From positions 1-64,000 of the forward strand of contig JAJEBT010000212.1 in assembly GCA_022822405.1 (NCBI GenBank): a stretch of 64,000 nucleotides of DNA. Direction: 5' to 3'. The stretch is from Alphaproteobacteria bacterium (GTDB lineage: Bacteria > Pseudomonadota > Alphaproteobacteria > MPNO01 > UBA830). Position numbers and translations under genes: made by a program. Shown in pieces: positions 44,875 through 53,535 of this stretch (position 1 is the first letter of the stretch; each line of letters begins with the position of its first letter). The notes below the pieces were generated by a model that was given only the letters and a program-made list of their open reading frames with translations, was not told the origin of the DNA and ran no database searches.

Positions 44875-45452
44875 CCGAAGGTGAAGCCGATGTCGTTGGC
44901 GGCGTCGCCGTCATCGCAGTTGGCGGTGACCTGGGCGATGGTCACCGGTGCGTTGAGTGTCGTGCCGTTGATCGTCAGTGAGACGATCCCGGCGCGTGCG
45001 CGGCTGCGGCCGGCATAGGCGTCGCCCATCGCCGCGCACACCTCGTCGTCGATGTCCGCGAAGGTGATCCGGAACCGGTTGGTTGCCCCTCCGGGACCGC
45101 CGGTGATGGTCACCAGGCCGCCGAAGGCGTGGCGTATCCGGGTCACGCCGCCGGTCACGACGCGGGCGTGGTCGGGTATGCCGCCGCGCCGGTCGACGGT
45201 CGGAATGAGATCGGCGGCGTTGCCGTAGCTCGGCGCTGCTGCATAGACCGATTCGACGTTCGCCCGGAGCGCGTTCAGGAGCGCGAGGCTCTCCGAGCGG
45301 TTGGCGGACTCGCGGGCCGAGTTGTAGATGCCGATGGCCCCGACGGTCACCACCGCGGCCAGCGTCAGCCCGAGGAGGACTCCGAACAGGCTGAAGCCGC
45401 GCCGATAGCGGCGCTGGCGAAATCGGGAAGCGGGCGGGATGACGTGTCTCAT
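44871..45452 (-). CDS. pilS: Type IVb major prepilin PilS
   Basis: 193 residues. The leader MRHVIPPASRFRQRRYRRG is followed by FSLFGVLLGLTLAAVV, so cleavage is expected after Gly. Position +5 of the mature pilin is Gly rather than the Glu of type IVa pilins, as in the R64 PilS family. Two Cys (EVCAAMG and TANCDDGD) could form the C-terminal disulfide. A strong AAGGAGA site lies just upstream, the only gene of this operon with its own gap and strong site, which fits a need for high expression. Confidence 0.83.
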   Translation of the reverse strand: MRHVIPPASRFRQRRYRRGFSLFGVLLGLTLAAVVTVGAIGIYNSARESANRSESLALLNALRANVESVYAAAPSYGNAADLIPTVDRRGGIPDHARVVTGGVTRIRHAFGGLVTITGGPGGATNRFRITFADIDDEVCAAMGDAYAGRSRARAGIVSLTINGTTLNAPVTIAQVTANCDDGDAANDIGFTFG

Positions 45453-45468
45453 GGCTTGTCTCCTTGTG

Positions 45469-46521
45469 TCAGCGGCGTGCCGTGGCCTGCTCGAGGATGG
45501 AGAACATCGCGTCGATGCCGGCCGCCATGACCAGCGTCACCGCGATGAGGAGTGCTCCGTTCAGCGCCGCGGCGCGTGTCCTGAGCGTTGTCTCGGACCG
45601 CGCTATCCAGCGGTCGACGAAGCGTGAAAGCTTGCGTTCCCAGTTCCTGGTGCCGTCGAGCGCGGCGATCACGGGGATCAGCGCCGGATCCGGAAAGCCA
45701 TGGCCGGCGAGCGCCATGCTCTCGCCGAGCCCGGCGCCGCGCGCCATGTGGGCCTGGATGCGGCCGATGCGGTGACGGACATAGGGTGACGTTGCGCGCT
45801 TGAGCTCCCCGAAGGCGCGTTCGTTGAGGTCGATCCCGGCGCGCAGGAACTCGAGAACGACGAACAGGAAGGCCGAGCCGGTCAGCATGCGGTAGAGCGA
45901 GAACGGCGCCACCCGGTCGCAAAAGGCGCGGCCAGGGCCGGTCCAGGCCACGGTTGCCGCCGCCAGCAACGCGCCGAGCACGCCGCAGAGCGCGGCGAAG
46001 CGGAGCGGATTGGCATGGAGCCAGGTCGCGGAGGCGCGGAACAGGCGCGCGGCCGGACTCCAGCTCTCGGGCGGGCTCACGGTCTCGAGGACCGGTATGA
46101 AGTGCCCGCCCGCGGCCCACAGCAGCACGGTCACGCCGGCGGCCAGGACCAGCGGCATCGCCATCGCCTTCCACACTGCCGAGAGCTGGCGGTCGCGCAG
46201 CTCGGCGACCCTGGCCGCGGCCGCGAACAGCAGCGCGGCGTCTATGCGGCCGTAGGCGCGGAAGATCATCGCCTCGGCGGCCGGAACCCATCGGCCGGCA
46301 GTGTCGGCGAAGCGGTCGGCGAGGAGCGCGCGGCGCCAGTGCGCGAGAATCCGCGCGCGCACGGCGTGTCCCTCGTCGCGCGCCGTCCGCGCCGCGATCT
46401 CGAGCGCGCGCTCGAGCGCGAAATCCGCCTCGAGGAGGTCCGCTATCAGGCGGTAGCAGTCGACCCGCGCCCTGCGTCCTAGCGCGATCGCGAGCCACGT
46501 CCTGCGCCAGAGCCCCGTCAT
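45469..46521 (-). CDS. pilR: Type IVb pilus inner-membrane platform protein PilR
   Basis: 350 residues, GspF/PilR type: two related helical cytoplasmic domains and three membrane helices (LVLAAGVTVLLWAA, FAALCGVLGALLAAATVAW, GALLIAVTLVMAAGI). It forms the inner-membrane base that couples to the ATPase PilQ. ATGA overlap with pilQ. A longer in-frame opening up to 48372 is a shadow of pilQ and is rejected. Confidence 0.82.
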   Translation of the reverse strand: MTGLWRRTWLAIALGRRARVDCYRLIADLLEADFALERALEIAARTARDEGHAVRARILAHWRRALLADRFADTAGRWVPAAEAMIFRAYGRIDAALLFAAAARVAELRDRQLSAVWKAMAMPLVLAAGVTVLLWAAGGHFIPVLETVSPPESWSPAARLFRASATWLHANPLRFAALCGVLGALLAAATVAWTGPGRAFCDRVAPFSLYRMLTGSAFLFVVLEFLRAGIDLNERAFGELKRATSPYVRHRIGRIQAHMARGAGLGESMALAGHGFPDPALIPVIAALDGTRNWERKLSRFVDRWIARSETTLRTRAAALNGALLIAVTLVMAAGIDAMFSILEQATARR

Positions 46522-48119
46522 CGCGGATCCCCGCTGGGGACGCCGCCGTCCGGGCCACCGTCCGCGGTTTCGAGGTGCGCGCCCTTGAGCGCCGCGTCGA
46601 AGGGATCGGCGAGGCCGCCGGCGACAAGATCGCGGATCCGGTTGCCGATCGGCACACCGCCGAGGGTGCTCTGCCAGTACTCCCAGGCGCCGGCGGGGTC
46701 GCGGGCGCGGACGAACGAGAGATAGCCGGCGTCGGGCCGTATCATCTCGGCAACGGCGGTCTGGCGCTCGTAGCCGTTCCAGGCGCGGCGCGCGACGGCG
46801 CCGCGGTCCTCGCGGCTGCAGGCGGCGCAGCCCGCGGGGTTGCGGAACCGCACCGACGGCCACTGTTCGAGCCGCGCCGCGAGACGGGACGGCAGCGGCC
46901 GGCCGCCGGCCGGCGCCGTGAGCGCGCAAGCGCTGCAGAGGCGGGGGATCAGCGTCTGCTTCATCAAGAGCTTGATGTTGCCCGGCTTGCACACCTCCGC
47001 GGTTCCTACCCCCATGTCTAGCAGGCGGAACAGGATGGCGTTCGCCGAGTGGACGTGGATCGTCGTCCACACCTGGTGGCCGGTGTCGATGAACTGAAGG
47101 ACCTGGCGCGCGGCGTCGGCATCGCGGATCTCCGAGACCATGCCGCTCGCCGGATGGACGCGGCAGAAATGCATCAGCGCTTCCTTGAAGTGGCGGCCGC
47201 GCTCGTCGCCCGATCCGGTGGTCGGCACCGCGATCTGGAGGGCGCCGTCGATCGGGTATTCGACCGGATCCTCGATCGTCACCACGTTGAGCTGGCCGCC
47301 CATCTCGGCCATCTGCAGCATGAGGTTGGTCGCCAGCGTCGTCGACTTGCCGTCGCCGGCGGTGCCGCCGAGGAAGATGCCGCCATGGAGCGACATGCGG
47401 ATCTCGGCGAACGTCGCGGCCTCGGCGGGCGACAGCCCGAGCTCCTCGAGCGTCATGCCGGGCCGGATCTGGTCGCGGTAGAACAGGCGCGCGAACAGGT
47501 GATCGCCATCGGGCTCGTGCGGGCCGCGCTGGCAGCGGAGCGCCGTGACGCCCGCGGGCAGGGGCACACGGCCGCCGGCGCGCACCGAGAATCCCTGGAA
47601 GGCGGCGCGCTGATAGCTGGTCTGGGCCGAACCCTCGTCCTTGCTGTGGAACAGGAAGCCGGTCATTTCTCGTCCCTGCTCGGCGGGAACGGGAGACGCC
47701 AGTTCGAGCTTGCGGTCGTTGACGATGCCGTGGATCCGGCAAATTCCGCCCGTGGTCTCGAACACGATGTCGCTCGCGCGCGCCGCAGCCGCCTCCCCGA
47801 GGAGGCGCCCGAGACGCCGGGCGATGGCGTCGTTCCCGCCCCCGGTAGCCCCGGCCGGCGACCTGTTCCAGCAGGCGGCGATCTGCTCCGGCGTTGCCGT
47901 CTCCTCGGCGAGATGCTGGGCTATGGCGCCTTCCTCGCGGAGCGCGAGAAGCGTTGCGCGCAGACGGCCGTCGGCCTCGTAGCCTGGCGCGATCAGGCAG
48001 CGGCCGTCGGCGAACACGGCGCAGACCCGCCGGAAGCGTTCGTCCATCGCAGCCGCGCGTACGGGGAGATCTGCTCCGCCGGACGCCGCGCCGGAGCCGT
48101 TGCGGGCGAGGAGTCTCAT
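46518..48119 (-). CDS. pilQ: Type IVb pilus assembly ATPase PilQ
   Basis: 533 residues. A GspE/PilB-class ATPase with Walker A GGTAGDGKST (251-260), Asp box VVTIEDPVEYP, Walker B SEIRDADAA, His box TTIHVHSA, and a zinc-knuckle-like CSAC/CAAC pair in the C-terminal part. It drives pilus polymerisation with PilR. ATGA overlaps with both pilP and pilR. Confidence 0.86.
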   Translation of the reverse strand: MRLLARNGSGAASGGADLPVRAAAMDERFRRVCAVFADGRCLIAPGYEADGRLRATLLALREEGAIAQHLAEETATPEQIAACWNRSPAGATGGGNDAIARRLGRLLGEAAAARASDIVFETTGGICRIHGIVNDRKLELASPVPAEQGREMTGFLFHSKDEGSAQTSYQRAAFQGFSVRAGGRVPLPAGVTALRCQRGPHEPDGDHLFARLFYRDQIRPGMTLEELGLSPAEAATFAEIRMSLHGGIFLGGTAGDGKSTTLATNLMLQMAEMGGQLNVVTIEDPVEYPIDGALQIAVPTTGSGDERGRHFKEALMHFCRVHPASGMVSEIRDADAARQVLQFIDTGHQVWTTIHVHSANAILFRLLDMGVGTAEVCKPGNIKLLMKQTLIPRLCSACALTAPAGGRPLPSRLAARLEQWPSVRFRNPAGCAACSREDRGAVARRAWNGYERQTAVAEMIRPDAGYLSFVRARDPAGAWEYWQSTLGGVPIGNRIRDLVAGGLADPFDAALKGAHLETADGGPDGGVPSGDPR

Positions 48120-48868
48120 GGCGTGCCCCGCCACGGCCGGTAGGGAAGGCGGGCCGCGCGCCTGCCGCCGGTGCGGACGCCGGGCGGACGCGCCCTGATC
48201 TCCTCGATCCGCGTCTTCCCGGGAAGCTCGTCGCCCTCGCGGACGAACCAGGTTTTCGCACCATCGCTGATGCCGGCCTGGAGCCGGCCCGGGCTGCCGA
48301 TGATCGAGAACCAGGCATAGGCGGGCGCGGCCGGGCGCGCGGCCGGCTTCGCCCGGGTGCCGGCCACGACATCGGTGTCTGCCCGGACCGGTGGAGCGGC
48401 CCGGGGGACGGGCCTCTTCGCCGGCGGCGGCGGCTCCGCGGCCCGGGCGGCCGACCGGAGCTCGGCCTCGAGACGGAGGATCTCGCCGATCACCTTCTGG
48501 CGGTCGCGGCACATCGCGAGGACCTCGCGCTCGATCGCGAGCGCGGAAACAGTGTCTGCCCGGCCCGCCGCCTCGGCAAACAGCGCGCCGAGAAGGTCGC
48601 GCGGACATTCGGGGAGCGTGGGCGCGCGGTTTTTCGCTTTTCGTGCGTTGTCGGGGGTCCGCGCCGGGCGCTCACGGAGAAGGCGCACGAGGGGGTTTTC
48701 GTGGCCGGCACCGGTCGCGGTCGGCAGGTCCCGGGCGCCCGACGCGGAGTCCGCGGACGTCTCCGGCGCTGCCGGGGCCAATGGCGGGTCTGCGGCTTGG
48801 GCCGCCGCCGTGATCGGTTCGGCGAGCAGCGCCGCCGCGCAGGCCGCGATGCGAAGGCCGGTCCTCAC
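48116..48868 (-). CDS. pilP: Type IVb pilus assembly protein PilP
   Basis: 250 residues from GTG 48868. A signal peptide (AACAAALLAEPITAAAQA), a charged central helix, a Pro-rich linker, and a C-terminal PilP-type beta domain (AYAWFSIIGSPGRLQAGISDG, TWFVREGDELPG). It probably links PilO in the inner membrane to the secretin PilN. GTGA overlap with the CFI-box gene and ATGA with pilQ. Confidence 0.75.
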   Translation of the reverse strand: MRTGLRIAACAAALLAEPITAAAQAADPPLAPAAPETSADSASGARDLPTATGAGHENPLVRLLRERPARTPDNARKAKNRAPTLPECPRDLLGALFAEAAGRADTVSALAIEREVLAMCRDRQKVIGEILRLEAELRSAARAAEPPPPAKRPVPRAAPPVRADTDVVAGTRAKPAARPAAPAYAWFSIIGSPGRLQAGISDGAKTWFVREGDELPGKTRIEEIRARPPGVRTGGRRAARLPYRPWRGTP

Positions 48869-50691
48869 CGGGAGGCTCCCTGATCCGCGCTGGCGCCCTT
48901 GACGCGCGAAGCGCCGGGACCTGTCTGTGGCTGTCCGCCATCCGCGGAATCGAGCCAGCGCGCAGTCAGCCCGGCGACGAGTTCTACATAGATGGCGCAG
49001 GCAAGCACGTCCCGGCCGCCGCGGATCGCGGAGGCCGCAGCGTCAATCCGGGAACCGATCCACGTCCATTCCGCGGCGTCGGACCCGATGGCGGCCACGA
49101 TCCGCGGCGCGATGTCGTAATACTGCCGCACCAGGCGGCGGCGCTCCGGCGTTTGCGCCATGTAGCCGTCACGAAAACCGCGGAGCGCGGTCAACGTCGG
49201 CCCGTCATCGCCTTCCGAGCCCCTCATGTCGACGATCGCGGTGGTCAGGAAGCATCCACCGTCGCCATCGTCGCCACCATCATCGCCATCGTCACCTTCG
49301 CCGGGTTCCCCCGAGCCGTCCGTGGCCTCGTCTTCGTCCCCATGGTCCATGCCGTCATCGCCATCTTCTCCATGGTCGCCGCCGTCGTCGTTCTGTTCGT
49401 CGCCATCTCCGTCCTCTCCGTCGCCAGGCTCTTCGGGATTGGTGCTGGTCTCGTCATCATCGGCGGTGTCGTCATCGCCGTTGTCCGGACCGTCAGTCCC
49501 GTCGTCGGCATCGTTTTCGTCCTGTTCCTCGGCGGGCTCCCCGGGATCGGTGTCTTCGTCTTCGTCATCGCCGTCGTCGACCGGAGGCAGGATCGGTACG
49601 CAGCCGGTGGCGTCGACAGTCCAGCCGCTCGCCGATACCCGTATCGTGGGCGAGTCGTCCCACGGCCACAGGGTCGAACGAGTGGTTACCGTCCGCGACA
49701 GTTCCTGTCGGCCGGCCTGTCCGGCCGGGCAGGGCAGGGACGCGGTCTCCTGGCGGTGGTTCACGGTGACCACCGGAACGGGCGTCTCCGGGACCGTACC
49801 GGTCCAGCAACTGCTCGAGACGAATTCGGGTGCGCCGAGCGTCGTGCCGTCCGCGGAGACCGTCTTCAGCCGGCGCCATATCTCTTGGCCGGTCATCTCG
49901 CGGTCGTGCGGCGGGCCCTGCTGCCACCGACAGGCAAGTGTGTAGTGCTCCCATTCGGAATAGTCGGCGCGGCAGTCGTCGACGAGGATCCGCCACGGCC
50001 CGTGCACCGGCCCGCCCACCGGATTGCCGCGCCCGTCATGCTCGCGCCGGACGGTACGGGTCATGGTCCGTCCGCCGCCGTGCCGGCCGGGAGGGCAGGG
50101 GGCCGCGCGCTCCTCGTGGCCGGTGCGCGCGCGGATGTCGAGAAACGGGTCCGGCACCGGCCCGGCAAGCGCGGCGCGCCCGGTGGGAAGCGGGCTGCCG
50201 AAGCGCGGTCCCGACAGGCAGGCGGGCAAGGTGACGGTGGCGCGGCCGATGGTCCCCCGCGCGCGGCCGGCCTCGAGCCAGTGGAGGCCGGCAAGGCGGT
50301 TGCCGCCGCCATCCCCGGCGAAGAGGTAGGGCGCGGCCTGAACCGCGCGGTGGTCGCGTCCCACACCCTTGAGTTCTGCTGGAGCGAGATAGACGAGAAG
50401 CATGTCGTCGCAGTAGCGCGCCTCGACGCCGCGCAGGGTCCACGATTGGAGCCAGCCGGTCACGGCCGGCGGGACGGCGCCGGACCACGAGGTGGCGGCG
50501 GTCGAATCGGTCAGGATGTGTGTCTCGAGGCGCCGGTAGGCGGCAATGACCGCCCTGGCATGGGCCAGCGCCTCGATCTCGTCGATGCCCGCCTGCGCGC
50601 CCGCAGCCTCAGGCATGGCGGCGGCTGCGGCGAGGGCGAGGAACGCCGGACGGCGCTTCCGGCGCCTACCGGTCTTGCATTGCCGGGGCAT
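48865..50691 (-). CDS. Exported protein with acidic linker and C-terminal CFI-box
   Basis: 608 residues from ATG 50691, with AAGGAGAT upstream. A basic N-terminus and signal peptide (1 to about 32) precede a Cys-containing exported domain of about 330 residues with no known fold. Residues 365-479 are almost purely Asp/Gly/Glu (runs such as DDGDDEDEDTDPGEP), then C480-FLTTA begins a CFI-box domain (LRGFRDGYMAQTPERRRLVR, YYDIAPRIVAAI). CFI-box tails are small hydrophobic C-terminal domains on secreted proteins of unknown function. Lying between pilO and pilP, it probably belongs to the pilus, perhaps as a surface component that binds calcium through its linker (inference). Confidence 0.75.
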   Translation of the reverse strand: MPRQCKTGRRRKRRPAFLALAAAAAMPEAAGAQAGIDEIEALAHARAVIAAYRRLETHILTDSTAATSWSGAVPPAVTGWLQSWTLRGVEARYCDDMLLVYLAPAELKGVGRDHRAVQAAPYLFAGDGGGNRLAGLHWLEAGRARGTIGRATVTLPACLSGPRFGSPLPTGRAALAGPVPDPFLDIRARTGHEERAAPCPPGRHGGGRTMTRTVRREHDGRGNPVGGPVHGPWRILVDDCRADYSEWEHYTLACRWQQGPPHDREMTGQEIWRRLKTVSADGTTLGAPEFVSSSCWTGTVPETPVPVVTVNHRQETASLPCPAGQAGRQELSRTVTTRSTLWPWDDSPTIRVSASGWTVDATGCVPILPPVDDGDDEDEDTDPGEPAEEQDENDADDGTDGPDNGDDDTADDDETSTNPEEPGDGEDGDGDEQNDDGGDHGEDGDDGMDHGDEDEATDGSGEPGEGDDGDDGGDDGDGGCFLTTAIVDMRGSEGDDGPTLTALRGFRDGYMAQTPERRRLVRQYYDIAPRIVAAIGSDAAEWTWIGSRIDAAASAIRGGRDVLACAIYVELVAGLTARWLDSADGGQPQTGPGASRVKGASADQGASR

Positions 50692-51937
50692 TAGCGGATC
50701 TCCTTGCAAGCATCTTGAACCGGGAGCGCGGCATCGCTGCCGGCGCGGCGGGCCGCGCCGTGAGGCGCCAATGACCTTCCTCGGCATGGAAGATGCGCGT
50801 GATCTCGAGGTCGGGAATGTCGGCGGCCAGCCTGGCGATGTCCTTGAGAGGGCGGACCGTAGCGATGGCGACGATCTCGGCCGCGCCGCTTGTGCCGGGT
50901 GCCGCTTGCCATGCGATCCGGGCGCCGCGGGCGCCGAAGCCGCGGTCGACATCGCGGCGGAAGGCGATCGTCGAGCGCGCGGGCTCCTGCCAGGCCCGGA
51001 GCACTGGAACCAGGGGAGCCACCGCCCAGGCGTGGTCACCGGTGACCGAGGCGGCGTACCAGCGCGACAGGTGCCGTTCGGCAATCCGGCGGTGCAGCGG
51101 CTCGGAAAGGCCGGACTCGAGCCGCCATCGCGCGAGCAGCACGGCGCGGCCCGAGAGTTCGGGCCGCACCGCGATCAGGGCCTGCTCGGCGAAGCGTGCG
51201 TCGCAGGAGACGAGGCTGGTGCGCCAGGCCGGCAGGTAGGGCGGCCGGCGGACGAGCGCCTGCCGGCATGCCGCGATCAGGGCGGCGCTGTCGATGGTCG
51301 CCGGAACCGACGGCTCCGGCGCTGCGGCCCGTTCGACGGCCGGTGCTGCGCCCGCAACAAGCGCGAGGAGTGTGTCGCGATTCTGCCATGCGGCAAGCGC
51401 GGCGGCGCCGGCGGCGGCGAGACACAGGGCGGTGGCGGCATGGCGGCGGTGCAGGCGGGCGAACGGCACCGGGGCGAGCAGCATCGAGTCCCGGACGCCG
51501 ATAGCGGCCGGGTCGATGGCATTGACCCGCTCGGGGCAGGCGGTTTCGGCGCAGAGCTCTGGGCTGGCATGGAGCGTCCATCCGATGTCGCGCGCCCGAT
51601 CGAAGGCGGCGAGCGCGTCGGCGCGGTCCTCGAAGAGTTCGTCGCCGTCGGCGAGGATGGCGCCGTCCCGGACCTTGATGAGCGCAATCCGGCCATCGTC
51701 GCCCTCCATCAGCGCCATCCAGAAATCCGAGCCGATATGCGCCTGGAGGGCCGCGGCGAGGCTTGGCGTGTCGGCGGGGTCGCCGCCGCCGTCGGCATAG
51801 CCGGTCTGCGCGTCGAGATGGATGAAGAAGGGCCGGGAAAACCTCCGGGCGTTGCGGACGTGCCGCGCCCCGCCGGTGCGTTCGAGCCAGTAGAGGCCGG
51901 CCGCGAACCGGCGCCCGCCCAAGGTGAGGATGCTCAA
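50666..51937 (-). CDS. pilO: Type IVb pilus assembly protein PilO
   Basis: 423 residues from TTG 51937, which overlaps the pilN stop (TTGA). The N-terminal cytoplasmic domain (residues 1-160) has FAAGLYWLER and IGWTLHASPEL, as in PilO2 of R64-like pili. One membrane helix (about 167-184) is followed by a periplasmic part that should contact PilP and PilN. It overlaps the next gene by 26 bp. Confidence 0.78.
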   Translation of the reverse strand: MSILTLGGRRFAAGLYWLERTGGARHVRNARRFSRPFFIHLDAQTGYADGGGDPADTPSLAAALQAHIGSDFWMALMEGDDGRIALIKVRDGAILADGDELFEDRADALAAFDRARDIGWTLHASPELCAETACPERVNAIDPAAIGVRDSMLLAPVPFARLHRRHAATALCLAAAGAAALAAWQNRDTLLALVAGAAPAVERAAAPEPSVPATIDSAALIAACRQALVRRPPYLPAWRTSLVSCDARFAEQALIAVRPELSGRAVLLARWRLESGLSEPLHRRIAERHLSRWYAASVTGDHAWAVAPLVPVLRAWQEPARSTIAFRRDVDRGFGARGARIAWQAAPGTSGAAEIVAIATVRPLKDIARLAADIPDLEITRIFHAEEGHWRLTARPAAPAAMPRSRFKMLARRSANAPAMQDR

Positions 51938-53535
51938 AACTTCGCCCCGCGCGCTTCCGTCACGCCGAGCGGCGCGCCGACCTCGGCCGTGATCAGGAGG
52001 AGCTGTTCAGTGCGCGCCGTCGCGGCCCTCCGATGGCCTTCGGGAAACGGCACCGCCGGATCGAAGGTGCCGCCCTGGTCCGATGCCGCGCTGCGGTCGC
52101 TGAACCCGGTGACGACCAGGGTCTCTCCGCGCCCGATCTTCTGCGTGACCTGGATGGCCCGGCTGCCGAAGGCCGGAAGCTGGATGGTCTGGCGGTCGGA
52201 CGTGAAGGTGGCGAAGGCGGGGCGGTCCCGGAGGCTGGCGAACAGGCGCACAAGGACCTCGTCCGGCCCGGTGACGCGGGGCAGGTAACTCATCGCGAAT
52301 CCCGACGACACGGTGCCGGGGACGAGCTGGGTCTGGGCGTGCCCGTCGCTGATCGTGGTGCGATGCTCCTTGAGATAGGCCTGGTTCACCAGTTCGAAGA
52401 ACTGCGCGGGCTTGCCGTTGAGGCTGGGCACGTCGGCACTGAGGACGCGCGACACCGTGCCGGCCTTCTGCAGCGCGCGCACCGTGGCCGCGAGGGTGTC
52501 GTCGCTGCCGGCGGCTTCCGGCCGGACGATGGCGATAGCGCTGTCGGCGACCTCGAGCGCGGCCGAGGTGCCGAACAATCGCGGGATCGAGAACCGGAGC
52601 CCGAGCCCGTAGTCGCTGTTGCGGTCGAGGCGCACCGCGTAAACGTGGACCGACAGGGTCACCGGGCGCAGAACCTCGCGGTTGAGATAGCCGAGATAGC
52701 GGCGTACGCGGCCGAGGTCGCGGGCGGAGCCGCTGACCATTACCGACGCGCTCGACGGGGCCACCGAAACCGTGGTGCCGGGGCCTGCAAACGCCTTCAA
52801 CTGCTCCCGAATTTCGGGCCACGGATCGTAGGTCATGCTGGAGGTGATCGACTGGTGGGTGAGGTTGTCGGATCCGGCCTTGCCCTCGCGCCCCTGTGTC
52901 GACGAGGAGACGCGGTATTCCTGTTCGCCGGCCAGCGCATGGATGCGGAAGACCGCCGATCCCGAACGGGTAATGTCGATGCGCTCGCTGGCGCCGTCGT
53001 AACGCCACTCGTAGCCGGCGGCTGCGGCCCAGGCGTCGAGAAGACGGTCAAGAGATCCCGTCCAGACGCCCTGCGCCGGCCTGAGCCGGTCGCCGGCGGC
53101 GAAGATGTCCCTGATTGCGGTCGGGCCGGCCGCGGCGGACCCCGCAAACCGAATGGCAATGCCTGTCGCGGCCTCGATCCGCGCCGCGAGCGTCGCGTCG
53201 TCGTCGGCCCCGGCGACCGGCACGGTCACGGCGTCGGCGCGGCGCCATTCTCCGGGGAGCCTGGCTGCGTCTTCGTCCGCGAGCGGCTTTACGCCGAGAT
53301 AGGGCCGGTCGCTGACCCGTACCGTGGTGAGCCGGGGCTCCGCCCCACCCTTTCGCAGGGTCGGCATGGTCTCGCTGATGTCGCTGGCATGGGTCCGGAC
53401 ACGGTCGAGATCGCCGAAAGAACAACCGCCGGCCGCCGCGAGCAGCAGGAAGGGAGCGACGGTGAGATGCAGCCGCGCGCCGATCCGGCTGCGGCCGTTA
53501 TCGAGATCGCCGCGCCGCCGCGTTGCGGTATTCAA
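51934..53535 (-). CDS. pilN: Type IVb pilus secretin PilN
   Basis: 533 residues if started at TTG 53535, whose TGA-overlapping position (TTGA) couples it to the upstream regulator. Lipobox AAAGGC gives a lipidated C38 after the hydrophobic TVAPFLLLAAA. The secretin core is recognisable (GSARDLGRVRRYLGYLN, SVHVYAVRLDRNSDYGLG, FFELVNQAYLKEHRTT, LVVTGFSDRSA). It forms the outer-membrane pilus channel. TTG starts at pilN and pilO both read as weak, coupling-dependent starts. Confidence 0.84.
   Translation of the reverse strand: MNTATRRRGDLDNGRSRIGARLHLTVAPFLLLAAAGGCSFGDLDRVRTHASDISETMPTLRKGGAEPRLTTVRVSDRPYLGVKPLADEDAARLPGEWRRADAVTVPVAGADDDATLAARIEAATGIAIRFAGSAAAGPTAIRDIFAAGDRLRPAQGVWTGSLDRLLDAWAAAAGYEWRYDGASERIDITRSGSAVFRIHALAGEQEYRVSSSTQGREGKAGSDNLTHQSITSSMTYDPWPEIREQLKAFAGPGTTVSVAPSSASVMVSGSARDLGRVRRYLGYLNREVLRPVTLSVHVYAVRLDRNSDYGLGLRFSIPRLFGTSAALEVADSAIAIVRPEAAGSDDTLAATVRALQKAGTVSRVLSADVPSLNGKPAQFFELVNQAYLKEHRTTISDGHAQTQLVPGTVSSGFAMSYLPRVTGPDEVLVRLFASLRDRPAFATFTSDRQTIQLPAFGSRAIQVTQKIGRGETLVVTGFSDRSAASDQGGTFDPAVPFPEGHRRAATARTEQLLLITAEVGAPLGVTEARGAKF

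Noticed and set aside
45469-48372. 967-codon frame covering pilR and more
   Set aside because: Only the part from 46521 is PilR-like; the rest is a shadow of pilQ in another frame.
49245-49590. Minisatellite-like repeat or CRISPR-like array
   Set aside because: The periodic pattern is the Asp/Gly codon run of the CFI-box protein in frame; there are no conserved direct repeats with unique spacers.
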